Source of the DNA: Synergistota bacterium
GTDB taxonomy: Bacteria; Synergistota; Synergistia; Synergistales; Synergistaceae
DNA length: 44,642 nt
Reading direction: 5' to 3'
Assembly (NCBI GenBank): GCA_023450745.1
Contig: JAEXGR010000057.1
Location: 1 to 44,642 of the forward strand
This document shows, piece by piece, positions 16,984 to 25,058 of the stretch. The stretch's first letter is position 1; each line of letters begins with the position of its first letter. The translations under genes were made by a program, and so were the position numbers. The notes under the pieces are model-generated. The model was given only the letters and a program-made list of their open reading frames with translations. It did no database searches and was not told the origin of the DNA.

Positions 16984-17124
16984 CATCCCTCCTTATCGCT
17001 ATGAAAAAATATCCGCTGGCGCCCGCTCCTTTGGGGGCTGAAGCGTCGACGCGGCATCATGCCTTCGCGCTCTAAACGCGCGCGGGGGACGTCGTTCGTA
17101 TGTAATCTGAAAGGATGAAACAAA

Positions 17125-17991
17125 ATGAAAAAAGTAAATATAGACCGTCACACAGCCCAGACACGCGCTGCCGCAGCGGAAACCCTTGAGGGAAAGACCC
17201 TCGGCGTCGCCGGCTTCGGCCACCTCGGAAGCTCCATCGTCTCGTCGCTCCTCGCGCACGGATTTCCAAAAGAACGGCTGCTGATATCGTGCGGCGGACG
17301 GGCCGAAACGCGCGAACGCGCCCGCGCGGCGGGCCTGGCGCACTGCCTGACGGATACGGCGTCGCTCATGCGCCGCGCCGACATCATCCTCCTCGCGGCG
17401 CGGCCGCAAAACCTGACCGACTTTCGCGGGCTGGCCGTCAAAAAGGGGGCCTTCCTCCTCTCCTTCATGGCCGGCATCTCGCTGGAGACGCTCCACCGCG
17501 TATTCGACACGGAGCTTTGCCGCGTCATGTGCAGCGGCCCGGAGACGATCACCGACGGCCTCGGCCTAGGCGTCTCCTTCCCCTCCGAGGCGCGCTCCGG
17601 CGCGGTGCTTGAGGCCGCCGGGCTCAAGGTATTCGACCTCTCCTGCGAGAGCGAGCTCGACTCCTTCACCGTCGGCATCTGCCTGCCCCCGATCCTGCTC
17701 AACATCGAGATAGACGAAGGGGAAAAAAGAACCGCGCTCCTTGAAATGTCAAAGCGTTACCCCGTCTACCGTGAACTCGCCCCCTGGATAGACCGCGTAA
17801 TCGCCGCCCACGCGGGAGAAAAAAGCGCCGCCGCGCTCGCCAACGTATCGACAAAGGGCGGCGTGACGGAGGCGATGACGACGGCGCTGCAAAACGGCGC
17901 CTCCTTTTCTCAAGCGCTCGTGGCCGGCCTTTCGCGCAACGACGAGCTCTGCTGTGAACTGCGCCGGCGGTTCGCCGCCTCGGCGGCGTAG
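17125..17991 (+). CDS. Pyrroline-5-carboxylate reductase-like (ProC family) protein
   Basis: 288 residues. N-terminal Rossmann fold with GVAGFGHLGSSIV for NAD(P), then ADIILLAARPQN, and a C-terminal dimerisation domain containing NVSTKGGVTEAMTTAL, which corresponds to the ProC SPGGTT-type substrate loop. The loop differs from classical ProC (STKGGVT in place of SPGGTT), so substrate may differ from pyrroline-5-carboxylate. The ATG has AAAGGATG upstream. The ~275-nt leader with a short ORF suggests post-initiation control. The opposite, minus-strand bioY shares its terminator. Confidence 0.8.
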   Translation: MKKVNIDRHTAQTRAAAAETLEGKTLGVAGFGHLGSSIVSSLLAHGFPKERLLISCGGRAETRERARAAGLAHCLTDTASLMRRADIILLAARPQNLTDFRGLAVKKGAFLLSFMAGISLETLHRVFDTELCRVMCSGPETITDGLGLGVSFPSEARSGAVLEAAGLKVFDLSCESELDSFTVGICLPPILLNIEIDEGEKRTALLEMSKRYPVYRELAPWIDRVIAAHAGEKSAAALANVSTKGGVTEAMTTALQNGASFSQALVAGLSRNDELCCELRRRFAASAA

Positions 17992-18018
17992 CCGGACGCC
18001 GCGCGGCGGCAAAAGGCG

Positions 18019-18060
18019 GAGGGCCTCCCCTGTAAAAGCGGAAGGCCCTCTATTATATTC
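18019..18060. terminator. Bidirectional terminator between ProC-like gene and bioY
   Basis: GAGGGCCT (18019-18026) and AGGCCCTC (18043-18050) form an 8-bp stem followed by TATTATATT on the plus strand. It lies between two convergent stop codons. Confidence 0.7.
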
Positions 18061-18069
18061 CTAATACCG

Positions 18070-18648
18070 TTAAATCCGTCTTTGCGCGTCCGTCTCAGAA
18101 AATACCGCCGCGTTCCTGAGCCGGACGGCGATGGCCGCGGCTAGCCCCGCCTTGATGACGTCTCCCCCGATCGTACTCAGAAAGCCGATCGAAAGCACCT
18201 TAAAAAAGGTCGCCCCGCCCGACTTGACCCAAAAGTTCAGGATGGCATAGAGATACGCGACGCCTGCGATATAGACGACGGCGACGCCCGCCATCGCCGC
18301 GGCAAAACATTGAAGCCGCGTCACCGAACCGTACCTTTCCAAAAACATGTCCCGAAGACGGCCGCAGAGCCAGGCGCAGCCGATAAAACCGATGATATAG
18401 CCGAAAGAGGGCATCAGCACCGCCGCGGGACCGGCGGCGGCGGTAAAGACGGGGATGCCGATCAGCCCCATCGCCATATAGAGAGCCTGGGAAGCCGCGC
18501 CCTTCCTCGGGCCAAGCAAAAGCCCGGCAAGCATACAGACAAGGGTCTGCAAGGTAAAGGGCACGAAGGGAACGGGAACGATCAGCCTCGCGCCGACGGC
18601 GGTAAGCACCGCGAATATGGATATCTCGGTCATAGTCTTTATCTTCAT
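18070..18648 (-). CDS. bioY: BioY biotin transporter S component
   Basis: 192 residues from the ATG at 18646-18648. About six membrane helices. It has the BioY pattern: VPFVPFTLQTLVCMLAGLLLGPRKG, YMAMGLIGIPVF and SFGYIIGF. It binds biotin in the membrane and works alone or with an ECF energising module (EcfA/T), which is not in the window. A GTG start nine codons earlier lies upstream of the -10 box and so would be outside the mRNA. The chosen ATG is only 7 nt past the -10, implying a leaderless transcript. A BirA-type operator covers the -35. Confidence 0.92.
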   Translation of the reverse strand: MKIKTMTEISIFAVLTAVGARLIVPVPFVPFTLQTLVCMLAGLLLGPRKGAASQALYMAMGLIGIPVFTAAAGPAAVLMPSFGYIIGFIGCAWLCGRLRDMFLERYGSVTRLQCFAAAMAGVAVVYIAGVAYLYAILNFWVKSGGATFFKVLSIGFLSTIGGDVIKAGLAAAIAVRLRNAAVFSETDAQRRI

Positions 18649-18655
18649 GCCGAAA

Positions 18656-18684
18656 ATAATAGCGCGGCGGGGCACTTATGTCAA
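18656..18684 (-). promoter_or_regulatory. bioY promoter
   Basis: On the minus strand TTGACA (18684-18679), a 17-nt spacer, and TATTAT (18661-18656). Seven bases separate the -10 from the bioY ATG, so the first transcribed base should be at or next to the start codon. Confidence 0.75.
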
Positions 18685-18708
18685 TCTGTAATTAATATAT
18701 GGTTGACA
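18679..18708. promoter_or_regulatory. BirA-type biotin operator
   Basis: TGTCAATC, 14 bp, GGTTGACA: the half-sites are inverted with one mismatch, and match the known BirA operator form (TTGTNAACC, spacer, GGTTNACAA). It overlaps the bioY -35 box and ends one base before the stop codon of the diguanylate cyclase gene. Biotin-loaded BirA bound here should block RNA polymerase. Confidence 0.75.
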
Positions 18709-20151
18709 CTATTCCAGAGCCGCGCAGGCGGAAACCGCGGCGCAATTTTTTCCCGAAGCCTTCGCCCGATAGAGCGCGGCATCCACCGCCTTATAGAGCT
18801 CGTCGAAGGACTGCGGGGCGGATATCATCAGGATGCCGACGCTTATCGTAAACGGCTCTATGCCCCGGCGGGCGCACGCCGCCGCAATCCTTTCGCGAAG
18901 CAGGACGCAGCGGCGCTCCGCTTCTTCGGCGGAGGCGGCTCCCGGCCAATAGACGGAAAATTCGTCGCCGCCCATGCGCCCGACGGCGCACCCCGCCTCC
19001 CCAAAAGTTTCGTTCAATATCTCAGCGAGCAGCATGAGGACCTGATCGCCGTGATAATGCCCATACGTGTCGTTGACCCGCTTGAAGTTATCGATATCTA
19101 TCTGCATCAGCGCGGCGGCGTCGCCGGCTCCGAGCCGCGCGGCGCTATCCCTGACGATCTGCCTCTGAGTCTCCGTGTTATATATTCCCGTCAGCGCGTC
19201 CCGCCGGGAGAGATGGAAAAGCCTGCGGTTCAGCTCTCCGTAGGCGCGGGCGTTCTTCACCGCCGCATAGGCGAGAAACGAGAGGAGGAGAATTATCGAC
19301 AGCGCCGCCAGCAGTATCACCGGGCCGTAAGTATACATGATCGCCGGCAACGAGACCCTTCTGTCTATCTTCACGGCGGTGCTGAGGACTATGCCCTGCA
19401 TATCGTCGGGGGAGATCGTGGCAAGCGCCTTATTCATGATCGCGATCAGGAGCGGGTCGTCCTTCACATAGCCGATGCAGAACTCCCGCCCCTCCTTGCC
19501 GTGCGGCAGGCTCAGAATATTGTTATAGCTATACTTCAGCGTGTAATAGGCGAGAGAAAATTCGTTGGAATACCCGTAATCGGCGCCGCCGTCATTAACG
19601 GCGTCCAGCGCCGCCTCGCGCGTATCGAAGTAGACCGCCGTTTCGGGGTTCACGCCGGAGGGAAGGTCGCTGCCCCTTATCGCGGCGTATCTTTTATCAT
19701 GCAGGTCTCCCGCGTCCACGCCATTTCTTATATAAATGACCGTCTTGGAGGTCAGGTACGGCTTTGAAAGCGCGGAAACGGGAAAACCCTTCATCGCGTA
19801 CTGTTTGGCGATGGCGGGGATGATATCGGCGCCGCCCGCCGCCGCGAGCGCCAGATATTCCTTCCCGTCCCGGACAGGGATGAAAACGAACTCAAGCCCC
19901 GTGCGTTTCCCGATCGTCTCGATGACCTCGCGCGCAATCCCTTTGGGCTTTTTATTCTCGCCGATATAAGTTATCGGAGCGACGCCCGTGATAAAAGCCG
20001 CCTTGATGGGAGGGGCCGCCGCTATATATTCTTTCTCTGCGGCAGTAAGAGAGAGAACTTCCTCCGCCCTCTGCACAGAGGCGGCCGCCGCGCCGCAGCT
20101 GACCGCCAATATCAACATCATGTAAAACATGACCGTTCCGAATCTGGGCAA
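18709..20151 (-). CDS. Membrane diguanylate cyclase with periplasmic solute-binding sensor
   Basis: 480 residues. Signal/anchor at the N-terminus, a SBP_bac_3-like periplasmic domain (about 30-270; ITYIGENKKPKGIAREV, YGYSNEFSLAYY), one transmembrane helix (VILLAALSIILLLSFLAY), then a GGDEF domain with intact MGGDEF and the DIDNFKRVNDTYGH metal/GTP-binding segment. It would make cyclic-di-GMP in response to a small periplasmic ligand, perhaps an amino acid. The start used is TTG with GGAGGGAG four bases upstream; an ATG seven codons in is the alternative. No I-site is evident. The gene stands alone, with bioY immediately downstream under its own promoter. Confidence 0.88.
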   Translation of the reverse strand: MPRFGTVMFYMMLILAVSCGAAAASVQRAEEVLSLTAAEKEYIAAAPPIKAAFITGVAPITYIGENKKPKGIAREVIETIGKRTGLEFVFIPVRDGKEYLALAAAGGADIIPAIAKQYAMKGFPVSALSKPYLTSKTVIYIRNGVDAGDLHDKRYAAIRGSDLPSGVNPETAVYFDTREAALDAVNDGGADYGYSNEFSLAYYTLKYSYNNILSLPHGKEGREFCIGYVKDDPLLIAIMNKALATISPDDMQGIVLSTAVKIDRRVSLPAIMYTYGPVILLAALSIILLLSFLAYAAVKNARAYGELNRRLFHLSRRDALTGIYNTETQRQIVRDSAARLGAGDAAALMQIDIDNFKRVNDTYGHYHGDQVLMLLAEILNETFGEAGCAVGRMGGDEFSVYWPGAASAEEAERRCVLLRERIAAACARRGIEPFTISVGILMISAPQSFDELYKAVDAALYRAKASGKNCAAVSACAALE

Positions 20152-20320
20152 AAAACTCCCTCCAGCATCTTTATTATATTTCCGGAAAAATATTTTATTT
20201 GCTTATATCTTAACACAATTCAGCGCATAAAAACATTACGGCCCCCGCATACGCCCCGCGCCGGTTTTCCCGTCATCAGGCGAAAGCGCAAACGTTGGTT
20301 TTGTTTTGTTAGATTGCAAC

Positions 20321-20639
20321 GATCAATTGGGGTTTGGCATTCAATCGCAAAAAATAACCTGCTGCCAATTAGGCGGTTTCTGCTTAGATTTTGATCTTGG
20401 CTCCCTCCCCGAGGGAGCTCCCCGCGAAGCGGGGTGAGGGAGAGTTGACCTTGGTTTTATGCTTTTCTCTTCTTTAAAGTTATGAAAACCTTAAGGTCAA
20501 AGTCTACACTCCCTCCGACCCGGCGAAAACCCGTCGCCGGCCCACCTCCCTCAGCGAGGGAGGCTTTCAAGGCGCAAACCAAAATCGTTGAATAGCGGCA
20601 GATTATTTTTTGCGATTGTACGCTAAACCCCAATTTATC
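20321..20639. repeat. 319-bp nested palindromic element
   Basis: Terminal inverted repeats of about 42 bp: GATCAATTGGGGTTT on the left and GATAAATTGGGGTTT as the right reverse complement, both continuing through CAATCGCAAAAAATAA. Inside, two arms carry CTCCCTC/GAGGGAG hairpins and AGGGAG-GT(T/A)GAC(C/T)TT segments in inverted orientation, so the whole element folds on itself. No ORF of note and no clear target duplication. It occupies the 630-bp gap between the cyclase and rplS, together with the rplS terminator. An internal segment (20512-20575) is homologous to the MITE-like element at 25473. Confidence 0.75.
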
Positions 20640-20656
20640 CTCTACCCTATCGAAGA

Positions 20657-20784
20657 TAAATCGGCGTTTAGACGTGCCGATGACGACGCGAAATAAAACC
20701 GGAAAACCGCAGGCGCACTTTGGTGCGTCGAGGATTTTCCGGCTTTGTTGAGCTAAGTCAGCGGCGCGTATAAACGCCGATTTA
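20657..20784. repeat. 14-bp inverted repeats flanking the rplS terminator
   Basis: TAAATCGGCGTTTA at 20657-20670 and its perfect reverse complement at 20771-20784. The right copy includes the rplS stop codon. Between them lies the terminator hairpin, so a long outer stem could form. Confidence 0.6.
20691..20742 (-). terminator. Terminator of the ffh-rplS operon
   Basis: On the minus strand CCGGAAAA and TTTTCCGG pair, with an inner CGCAC/GTGCG stem, followed by TTTTATTT. It begins 40 nt after the rplS stop. Confidence 0.85.
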
Positions 20785-21144
20785 GTTGAAGTCTCTGCGC
20801 TCTTTGATACGTGCTGCCTTACCGCTGAGCTTGCGGAGATAGTAGAGCTTCGCGCGGCGGACGCTGCCCTTGCGCGTTACTTCGATCTTGTCGATCGACG
20901 GGCAGTGGACGGGGAAGATTCTTTCCACGCCGACGCCGCTCGACATCTTGCGGACGATGAAGTTTTCGCGGAGCCCGCCGTGCTGGCGGCCGATGACTAC
21001 GCCTTCAAATACCTGGATACGCTCGCGGTTTCCCTCTTTGACTTTGACGTGGACCTTGACGGTATCCCCTGAACGGAATTCAGGAATCGAATCTGCGTCT
21101 TTATGGAATTTCTTCTCAACCAGAGCTATTCTGGGATCCTGCAT
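20782..21144 (-). CDS. rplS: 50S ribosomal protein L19
   Basis: 120 residues. Typical L19 sequence: FRSGDTVKVHVKVKEG, RIQVFEGVVIGR, the GVGVERIFPVHCPSID block and RRAKLYYLR. L19 sits at the 30S-50S interface. The ATG has AAGGAGGG upstream. It is the last gene of the operon. The 105-bp gap after trmD contains a GC-rich imperfect hairpin with a short TTTC tail, possibly modulating or processing the mRNA before rplS. Confidence 0.98.
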   Translation of the reverse strand: MQDPRIALVEKKFHKDADSIPEFRSGDTVKVHVKVKEGNRERIQVFEGVVIGRQHGGLRENFIVRKMSSGVGVERIFPVHCPSIDKIEVTRKGSVRRAKLYYLRKLSGKAARIKERRDFN

Positions 21145-21249
21145 GAGGTTTTCCCTCCTTCTTTTATTATCTTTTTATTGATTTTTATCTTTTGAAAGGC
21201 CCCGCGGTCTCCCGCGCGCCTCTCCGTTTGCTTTTTGAGCCTGCGGCTC

Positions 21250-22503
21250 TTATCTCCAGCCGAAGAACCGGTCGAGCGTAATGCTGACGGCGCTTCTCAC
21301 GGAGAGGTGGTTCCAGCCGTCGCAGCCGCCGATTATCGGCGTCATTATCGCGTCCGCGCTCCCTATCACCTCGTCGTGAAGCCCCCAGCCCGTTCCGAAG
21401 ATGAGGACGGGGCTGTGATCCTGCCTGAGGATCTCCCTTTTTAGGGTGAGCCAATGCTGGGCTCCCGCGTGACGCTTCGCCGTGGTGGCTATCGTGAAGG
21501 GCTCTTTTTTCTCCCTTTCACCGACCCACGCCAGCGCCTTCTGGACGGAGGCGAATATTTTCAGCGTCGAGAAGGCCTCTTTGCGGTCGGGGTTGTATTC
21601 CGCCCCCCAGCCGGACGTCCAGTGTCCGGCTATCCGCTTCGCCATTTCGCGCTGCTGGGCGAGCGGCGTCACCAGCAGGTATTTTTTTATTCCGTAGGTA
21701 CGGCAGGCGCGCGCGATGTCGTGCAGGTCCATCCCCGTTATCGCGGTGGAGGATTTCTCCCCGTGCTTGTCGAGTACCGGGTAATGCACCTCCATTACGT
21801 AGGCGCCTCCCGAGAGCCAGGGGATTATCCCCGCTCTCGCCGCGAGGTCGGGCCGCCGGTCAAGCGTCCGTTCCACGGAGCGGCGGCGGCGCCACCGGTC
21901 GATGGCCTTCGCGTCGCCGTTCATGAGCACCTCGGGAACACGCTCTCCCTGCCATGCGGCGGGGCGCGTGTAGTGCGGCGTGTCGAGCATTCCGCTGTAG
22001 AAGGAGTCCTCCGTGACCGAGGAGTTGTTTCCGACTACTCCCGGGATGAGGCGCGAGACCGCGTCGACGATCGCCATCGCGGGCATTTCGCCGCCGGTGA
22101 GCACAAAGTCGCCGAGCGATATTTCCATGTCCACGTACTTTTGGGTGAAACGTTCGTCCACCCCTTCGTAGTGGCCGCAGATTATCGCCAGGTGTTCCCG
22201 GCGCGAAAGGTCTTCCACAAGCTCCTGGTAAAGGTGCGTCCCCTGCGGGCTCGGGTAGACGACGTACGGCTTTGCCGCCGCCGAAACGGAGGCGAGCGCC
22301 TTTGAGAGCGGCTCCGCCATCAGCATCATGCCGCCGCTTCCGTAGCAGTAGTCGTCTATCTGCCGGTAATCGCCTTCCGCAAAGTCTCTGATGTCGATCA
22401 CACAGACCTCCAGCCTGCCCGCCGCGATACCGCGTCCGAGGACGCTGGCGGCCAGGTAGCTGCGCATGAGCTCTGGAAAGGCGGTGATGATCGATATTTT
22501 CAT
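21250..22503 (-). CDS. trmD: TrmD tRNA (m1G37) methyltransferase fused to a second RNA-methyltransferase-like domain
   Basis: 417 residues against ~240 for ordinary TrmD. Residues 1-235 are TrmD: the knot GDFVLTGGEMPAMAIVDAVSRLIPG, HYTRPA and the C-terminal helix before the RRRR stretch. From about 240 a new domain begins (AYVMEVHYPVLDKHGE), with GIKKYLLVTPLAQQ, ATTAKRH and a late LIFGTGWGLHDEV, matching the small SPOUT-like family found beside trmD in Thermotoga (Methyltrn_RNA_4). TrmD makes m1G37 in tRNA and prevents +1 frameshifting. One bp separates it from rimM. The second domain's target is unknown. Confidence 0.93.
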   Translation of the reverse strand: MKISIITAFPELMRSYLAASVLGRGIAAGRLEVCVIDIRDFAEGDYRQIDDYCYGSGGMMLMAEPLSKALASVSAAAKPYVVYPSPQGTHLYQELVEDLSRREHLAIICGHYEGVDERFTQKYVDMEISLGDFVLTGGEMPAMAIVDAVSRLIPGVVGNNSSVTEDSFYSGMLDTPHYTRPAAWQGERVPEVLMNGDAKAIDRWRRRRSVERTLDRRPDLAARAGIIPWLSGGAYVMEVHYPVLDKHGEKSSTAITGMDLHDIARACRTYGIKKYLLVTPLAQQREMAKRIAGHWTSGWGAEYNPDRKEAFSTLKIFASVQKALAWVGEREKKEPFTIATTAKRHAGAQHWLTLKREILRQDHSPVLIFGTGWGLHDEVIGSADAIMTPIIGGCDGWNHLSVRSAVSITLDRFFGWR

Positions 22504-22504
22504 C

Positions 22505-23050
22505 TCAGTCCCACAGGCCCTCCGGAATATTTACTGTCATGGTGCCTTTTGCCGTATCAACGTTTTTTATCACATCGGCAACCGCCGGTATCGCTTTGGA
22601 AGCGCCGCCTGAGGTCCTCACGACATAGACGTCGTTGCTGCCCGTGTACATAACTTCCGTTATCTCCCCGAGCTTATCCCCCGTGGCGGCGTCGAATACC
22701 GCGAGGCCGATGATGTCGTCCAGCCAGTATTCGTCCTCCTCAAGCTCCACCCGTTCGTCCTTTGCCACCGTGACGACGGCTCCTCTCAGGGCTTCCGCCG
22801 CGTCGCGGCCCTCCACGCCCAAGAGACGAAGAAAGAAGGTGTTTTTTCCCTCGTATGGTTCGATCCTGCTCACCGTGTAGGCGCGCATGGGCTTTCCCGG
22901 CAGTGTCACGTCGAGCTTTTTCATGCCCAGAAACCGTTCGGGGAAGTCCGTCAGCGGCAGCAGCAGCATGTCGCCGCGCACGCCGTGGGCTCCCACGATC
23001 TTACCGATTTCGTATCTCCCCTCCGGGGTTCCCTCAGTCTTCTTTGACAT
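22505..23050 (-). CDS. rimM: Ribosome maturation factor RimM
   Basis: 181 residues from the ATG at 23048-23050, chosen because AGGTGG lies six bases upstream; an ATG two codons earlier abuts that site. N-terminal RimM barrel (YEIGKIVGAHGVRGDMLLLPLTD) and C-terminal PRC barrel (EYWLDDIIGLAVFDAATGDKLG). It assists 30S 3' domain assembly. Its start overlaps the end of khpA by 17 bp. Confidence 0.95.
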   Translation of the reverse strand: MSKKTEGTPEGRYEIGKIVGAHGVRGDMLLLPLTDFPERFLGMKKLDVTLPGKPMRAYTVSRIEPYEGKNTFFLRLLGVEGRDAAEALRGAVVTVAKDERVELEEDEYWLDDIIGLAVFDAATGDKLGEITEVMYTGSNDVYVVRTSGGASKAIPAVADVIKNVDTAKGTMTVNIPEGLWD

Positions 23051-23279
23051 CAACATCCACCTTTTCGCCGGACTTTATCGAAGCGGCCTTCGCGACGTGG
23101 CGGATGGCGTTGATCGTGGAACCTTTCTTGCCGATTACCCGGCCTATGTCATCCGCGGCCACCCTTATCGTGATGAGGATGGCGCCGGCCTCGGAGCGTT
23201 CCTCCGCGACGGAGACCTCTTCGGGCTTGGTGACGAGCCGGCGTACGATCAGGTCAACGAGGTCGACATAGTTTGCCAT
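23034..23279 (-). CDS. khpA: KhpA, KH-domain RNA-binding protein
   Basis: 81 residues, a single KH domain with the GxxG loop GKKG at residues 50-53 in IGRVIGKKGSTINAIR. Family members (YlqC/KhpA) bind RNA with KhpB and influence cell division and translation. It is placed between rpsP and rimM, its usual position. It ends in an acidic VDVKED tail that overlaps the rimM start. Confidence 0.95.
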   Translation of the reverse strand: MANYVDLVDLIVRRLVTKPEEVSVAEERSEAGAILITIRVAADDIGRVIGKKGSTINAIRHVAKAASIKSGEKVDVDVKED

Positions 23280-23292
23280 TTTCTGCGTCCAC

Positions 23293-23553
23293 CTATTCCG
23301 CTGCGGGAGCGTCGATGATTCCCGCTTTTTTAAGCAGCACCTTCGCCGTGTCCGACGGAGAAGCCCCGTTGGCCAGCCAGTGAGCCGCGCGTTCCGCGTC
23401 TATTTTGATTTCCGCGGGCTCCATGAGCGGGTTGTATGTGCCCAGTATCTCGATGAAGCGTCCGTCTCTCGGTGAATGAGAGTCGGCCACTACCAGACGA
23501 TAAAAGGGAGCCTTCTTTTTCCCGTGACGGGAAAGACGAATACGAACTGACAT
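23293..23553 (-). CDS. rpsP: 30S ribosomal protein S16
   Basis: 86 residues from the ATG at 23551-23553, with AGGAGGTG nine bases upstream; a GTG four codons earlier overlaps that site and is rejected. Typical start MSVRIRLSRHGKKKAPFYR and VADSHSPRDGRFIE, then WL-NGASPSDTAK. Confidence 0.97.
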   Translation of the reverse strand: MSVRIRLSRHGKKKAPFYRLVVADSHSPRDGRFIEILGTYNPLMEPAEIKIDAERAAHWLANGASPSDTAKVLLKKAGIIDAPAAE

Positions 23554-23676
23554 TTGCGCTAACACCTCCTGTGTTTTTTCTCTTGACAGTGCCGCCGGCC
23601 TGATGCGTTAAAGCCTGACCGGGAGCTTTATATTGAAAACGGGGATTTTATCTCCGAGTCAATCGTTGTTTGCGCC

Positions 23677-25050
23677 TCAGCGGAAAAAGCCGCGCTTGCC
23701 GCCCTTCATCATGCCGCCCATTCCCGGAGGCATTTTGAAGCCGCCCTTGCCTCCCGACATTTTGCCGAAGGTCTTCATCATGCCCTTCATCTGCTCGTAC
23801 TGCGCGAGCACCTGGTTCACCATCTGCACCGAGGTGCCGGAACCCTGCGCGATCCGTTTGCGGCGGCTTCCCTTGATTATTTCGGGGTTGCGGCGCTCTT
23901 TGAGCGTCATTGAGAGGATGACCGCCTCCGTCTGCTTCATGCGCTTCGGGTCGATGTCGGCGTTTTTCAGCGCCTTGCTCGCCCCCGGTATCGGCAGCAT
24001 CTCAAGCACCTTTTCCAGCGGGCCGAGCTTCTTTATCTGCTGGAGCTGCATCAGCATGTCCTCCAGGGTGAAGCGGTTCTTCTTGAGGCTCTCCGTCATC
24101 CGCTCTATATCGGACTCCGAGGTGGCGGACTGTACTTTTTCCAGCAGTCCCTCCATATCTCCCATGCCGATGATGCGCTGCGCCATGCGGCGCGCGTCGA
24201 ATACTTCGAGGTCTTCTGTCTTTTCACCGCAGCCGGCGAGCTTTATCGGCACGCCCGTGCTGGCGCGCACCGCCAGCGAGGGACCGCCGCGCGCGTCGCC
24301 GTCGAGCTTCGTCAGTACGACGCCGGTAAGGCCGAGGCGCTCGTGGAAGGTGCCCGCGACATTTACCGCCTCCTGTCCCGTCATCGAATCGACGACGAGC
24401 AGGATCTCCGTCGGCGCAGTGGCCGCCTTCATGGATTCGAGCTCGTGCATGAGCTCGTCGTCCATTTGCAGCCGTCCCGCGGTGTCGAGCAGGATCATGT
24501 CGCAGAGGTGCGACTCCGCGTAGGCGCGCGACCGGCGCGCGACCGCCACCGGGTCCGTCTCGCCGGGCTCAGGGCCGAAGAAGGGGATGTTCGCCCTCTC
24601 CGCGAGCACGCGGAGCTGTTCCACGGCCGCCGGGCGGCGAAGGTCGCAGGCGACGACGAGGGGCTTGTGCCCTTTCGACATCCGGCGCGCGATCTTCACG
24701 GTAGTGGTGGTCTTGCCGGAGCCCTGGAGGCCGACCATCATGTAGACCGTCGGCGGCTTCGGCGAGATGACAAGAGGCGCGGGGGCCTCTCCCATGATCT
24801 TTATCAGTTCTTCGTAGACGATCGTGAATATCAGCTGCGAGGGGGTGATCGACTCCAGGACGCTCTGCCCCGTGGCGCGCGTCCGAATCGCTTCGACGAC
24901 GTCCTTGACGACTTTGTAGTTGACGTCGGCTTCAAGCAAGGCGCGGCGCACTTCGCGCAGCGCGAGGTTTATATCTTCTTCCGAAAGTTTTCCCTTGCCG
25001 CGCAGCCCCGCGAATATATTTTCAAAACGTTCTTTCAGTGAATCAAACAT
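23677..25050 (-). CDS. ffh: Signal recognition particle GTPase Ffh
   Basis: 457 residues with N, G and M domains. P-loop GLQGSGKT at 107-114, later DTAGRLQMDDELM and TKLDGDARGG. The M domain has the RNA-binding helix block RRNPEIIKGSRRKRIAQGSGTS and ends in a Met/Gly-rich tail. It binds signal peptides and 4.5S RNA and delivers ribosomes to FtsY. It starts 8 bp after the ylxM stop; ylxM is its usual partner. The 123-bp gap to rpsP has no obvious terminator. Confidence 0.98.
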   Translation of the reverse strand: MFDSLKERFENIFAGLRGKGKLSEEDINLALREVRRALLEADVNYKVVKDVVEAIRTRATGQSVLESITPSQLIFTIVYEELIKIMGEAPAPLVISPKPPTVYMMVGLQGSGKTTTTVKIARRMSKGHKPLVVACDLRRPAAVEQLRVLAERANIPFFGPEPGETDPVAVARRSRAYAESHLCDMILLDTAGRLQMDDELMHELESMKAATAPTEILLVVDSMTGQEAVNVAGTFHERLGLTGVVLTKLDGDARGGPSLAVRASTGVPIKLAGCGEKTEDLEVFDARRMAQRIIGMGDMEGLLEKVQSATSESDIERMTESLKKNRFTLEDMLMQLQQIKKLGPLEKVLEMLPIPGASKALKNADIDPKRMKQTEAVILSMTLKERRNPEIIKGSRRKRIAQGSGTSVQMVNQVLAQYEQMKGMMKTFGKMSGGKGGFKMPPGMGGMMKGGKRGFFR

Positions 25051-25058
25051 GGCGTCAC

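Noticed and set aside
17001..17075. 24-codon ORF between the leader peptide and the ProC-like gene
   Set aside because: Pro-rich and in a suggestive place, but preceded by an anti-Shine-Dalgarno-like sequence rather than a ribosome-binding site.
18310..19767. 485-codon plus-strand ORF across bioY and the cyclase
   Set aside because: Crosses two real minus-strand genes and a promoter; Arg/His/Gly-rich shadow.
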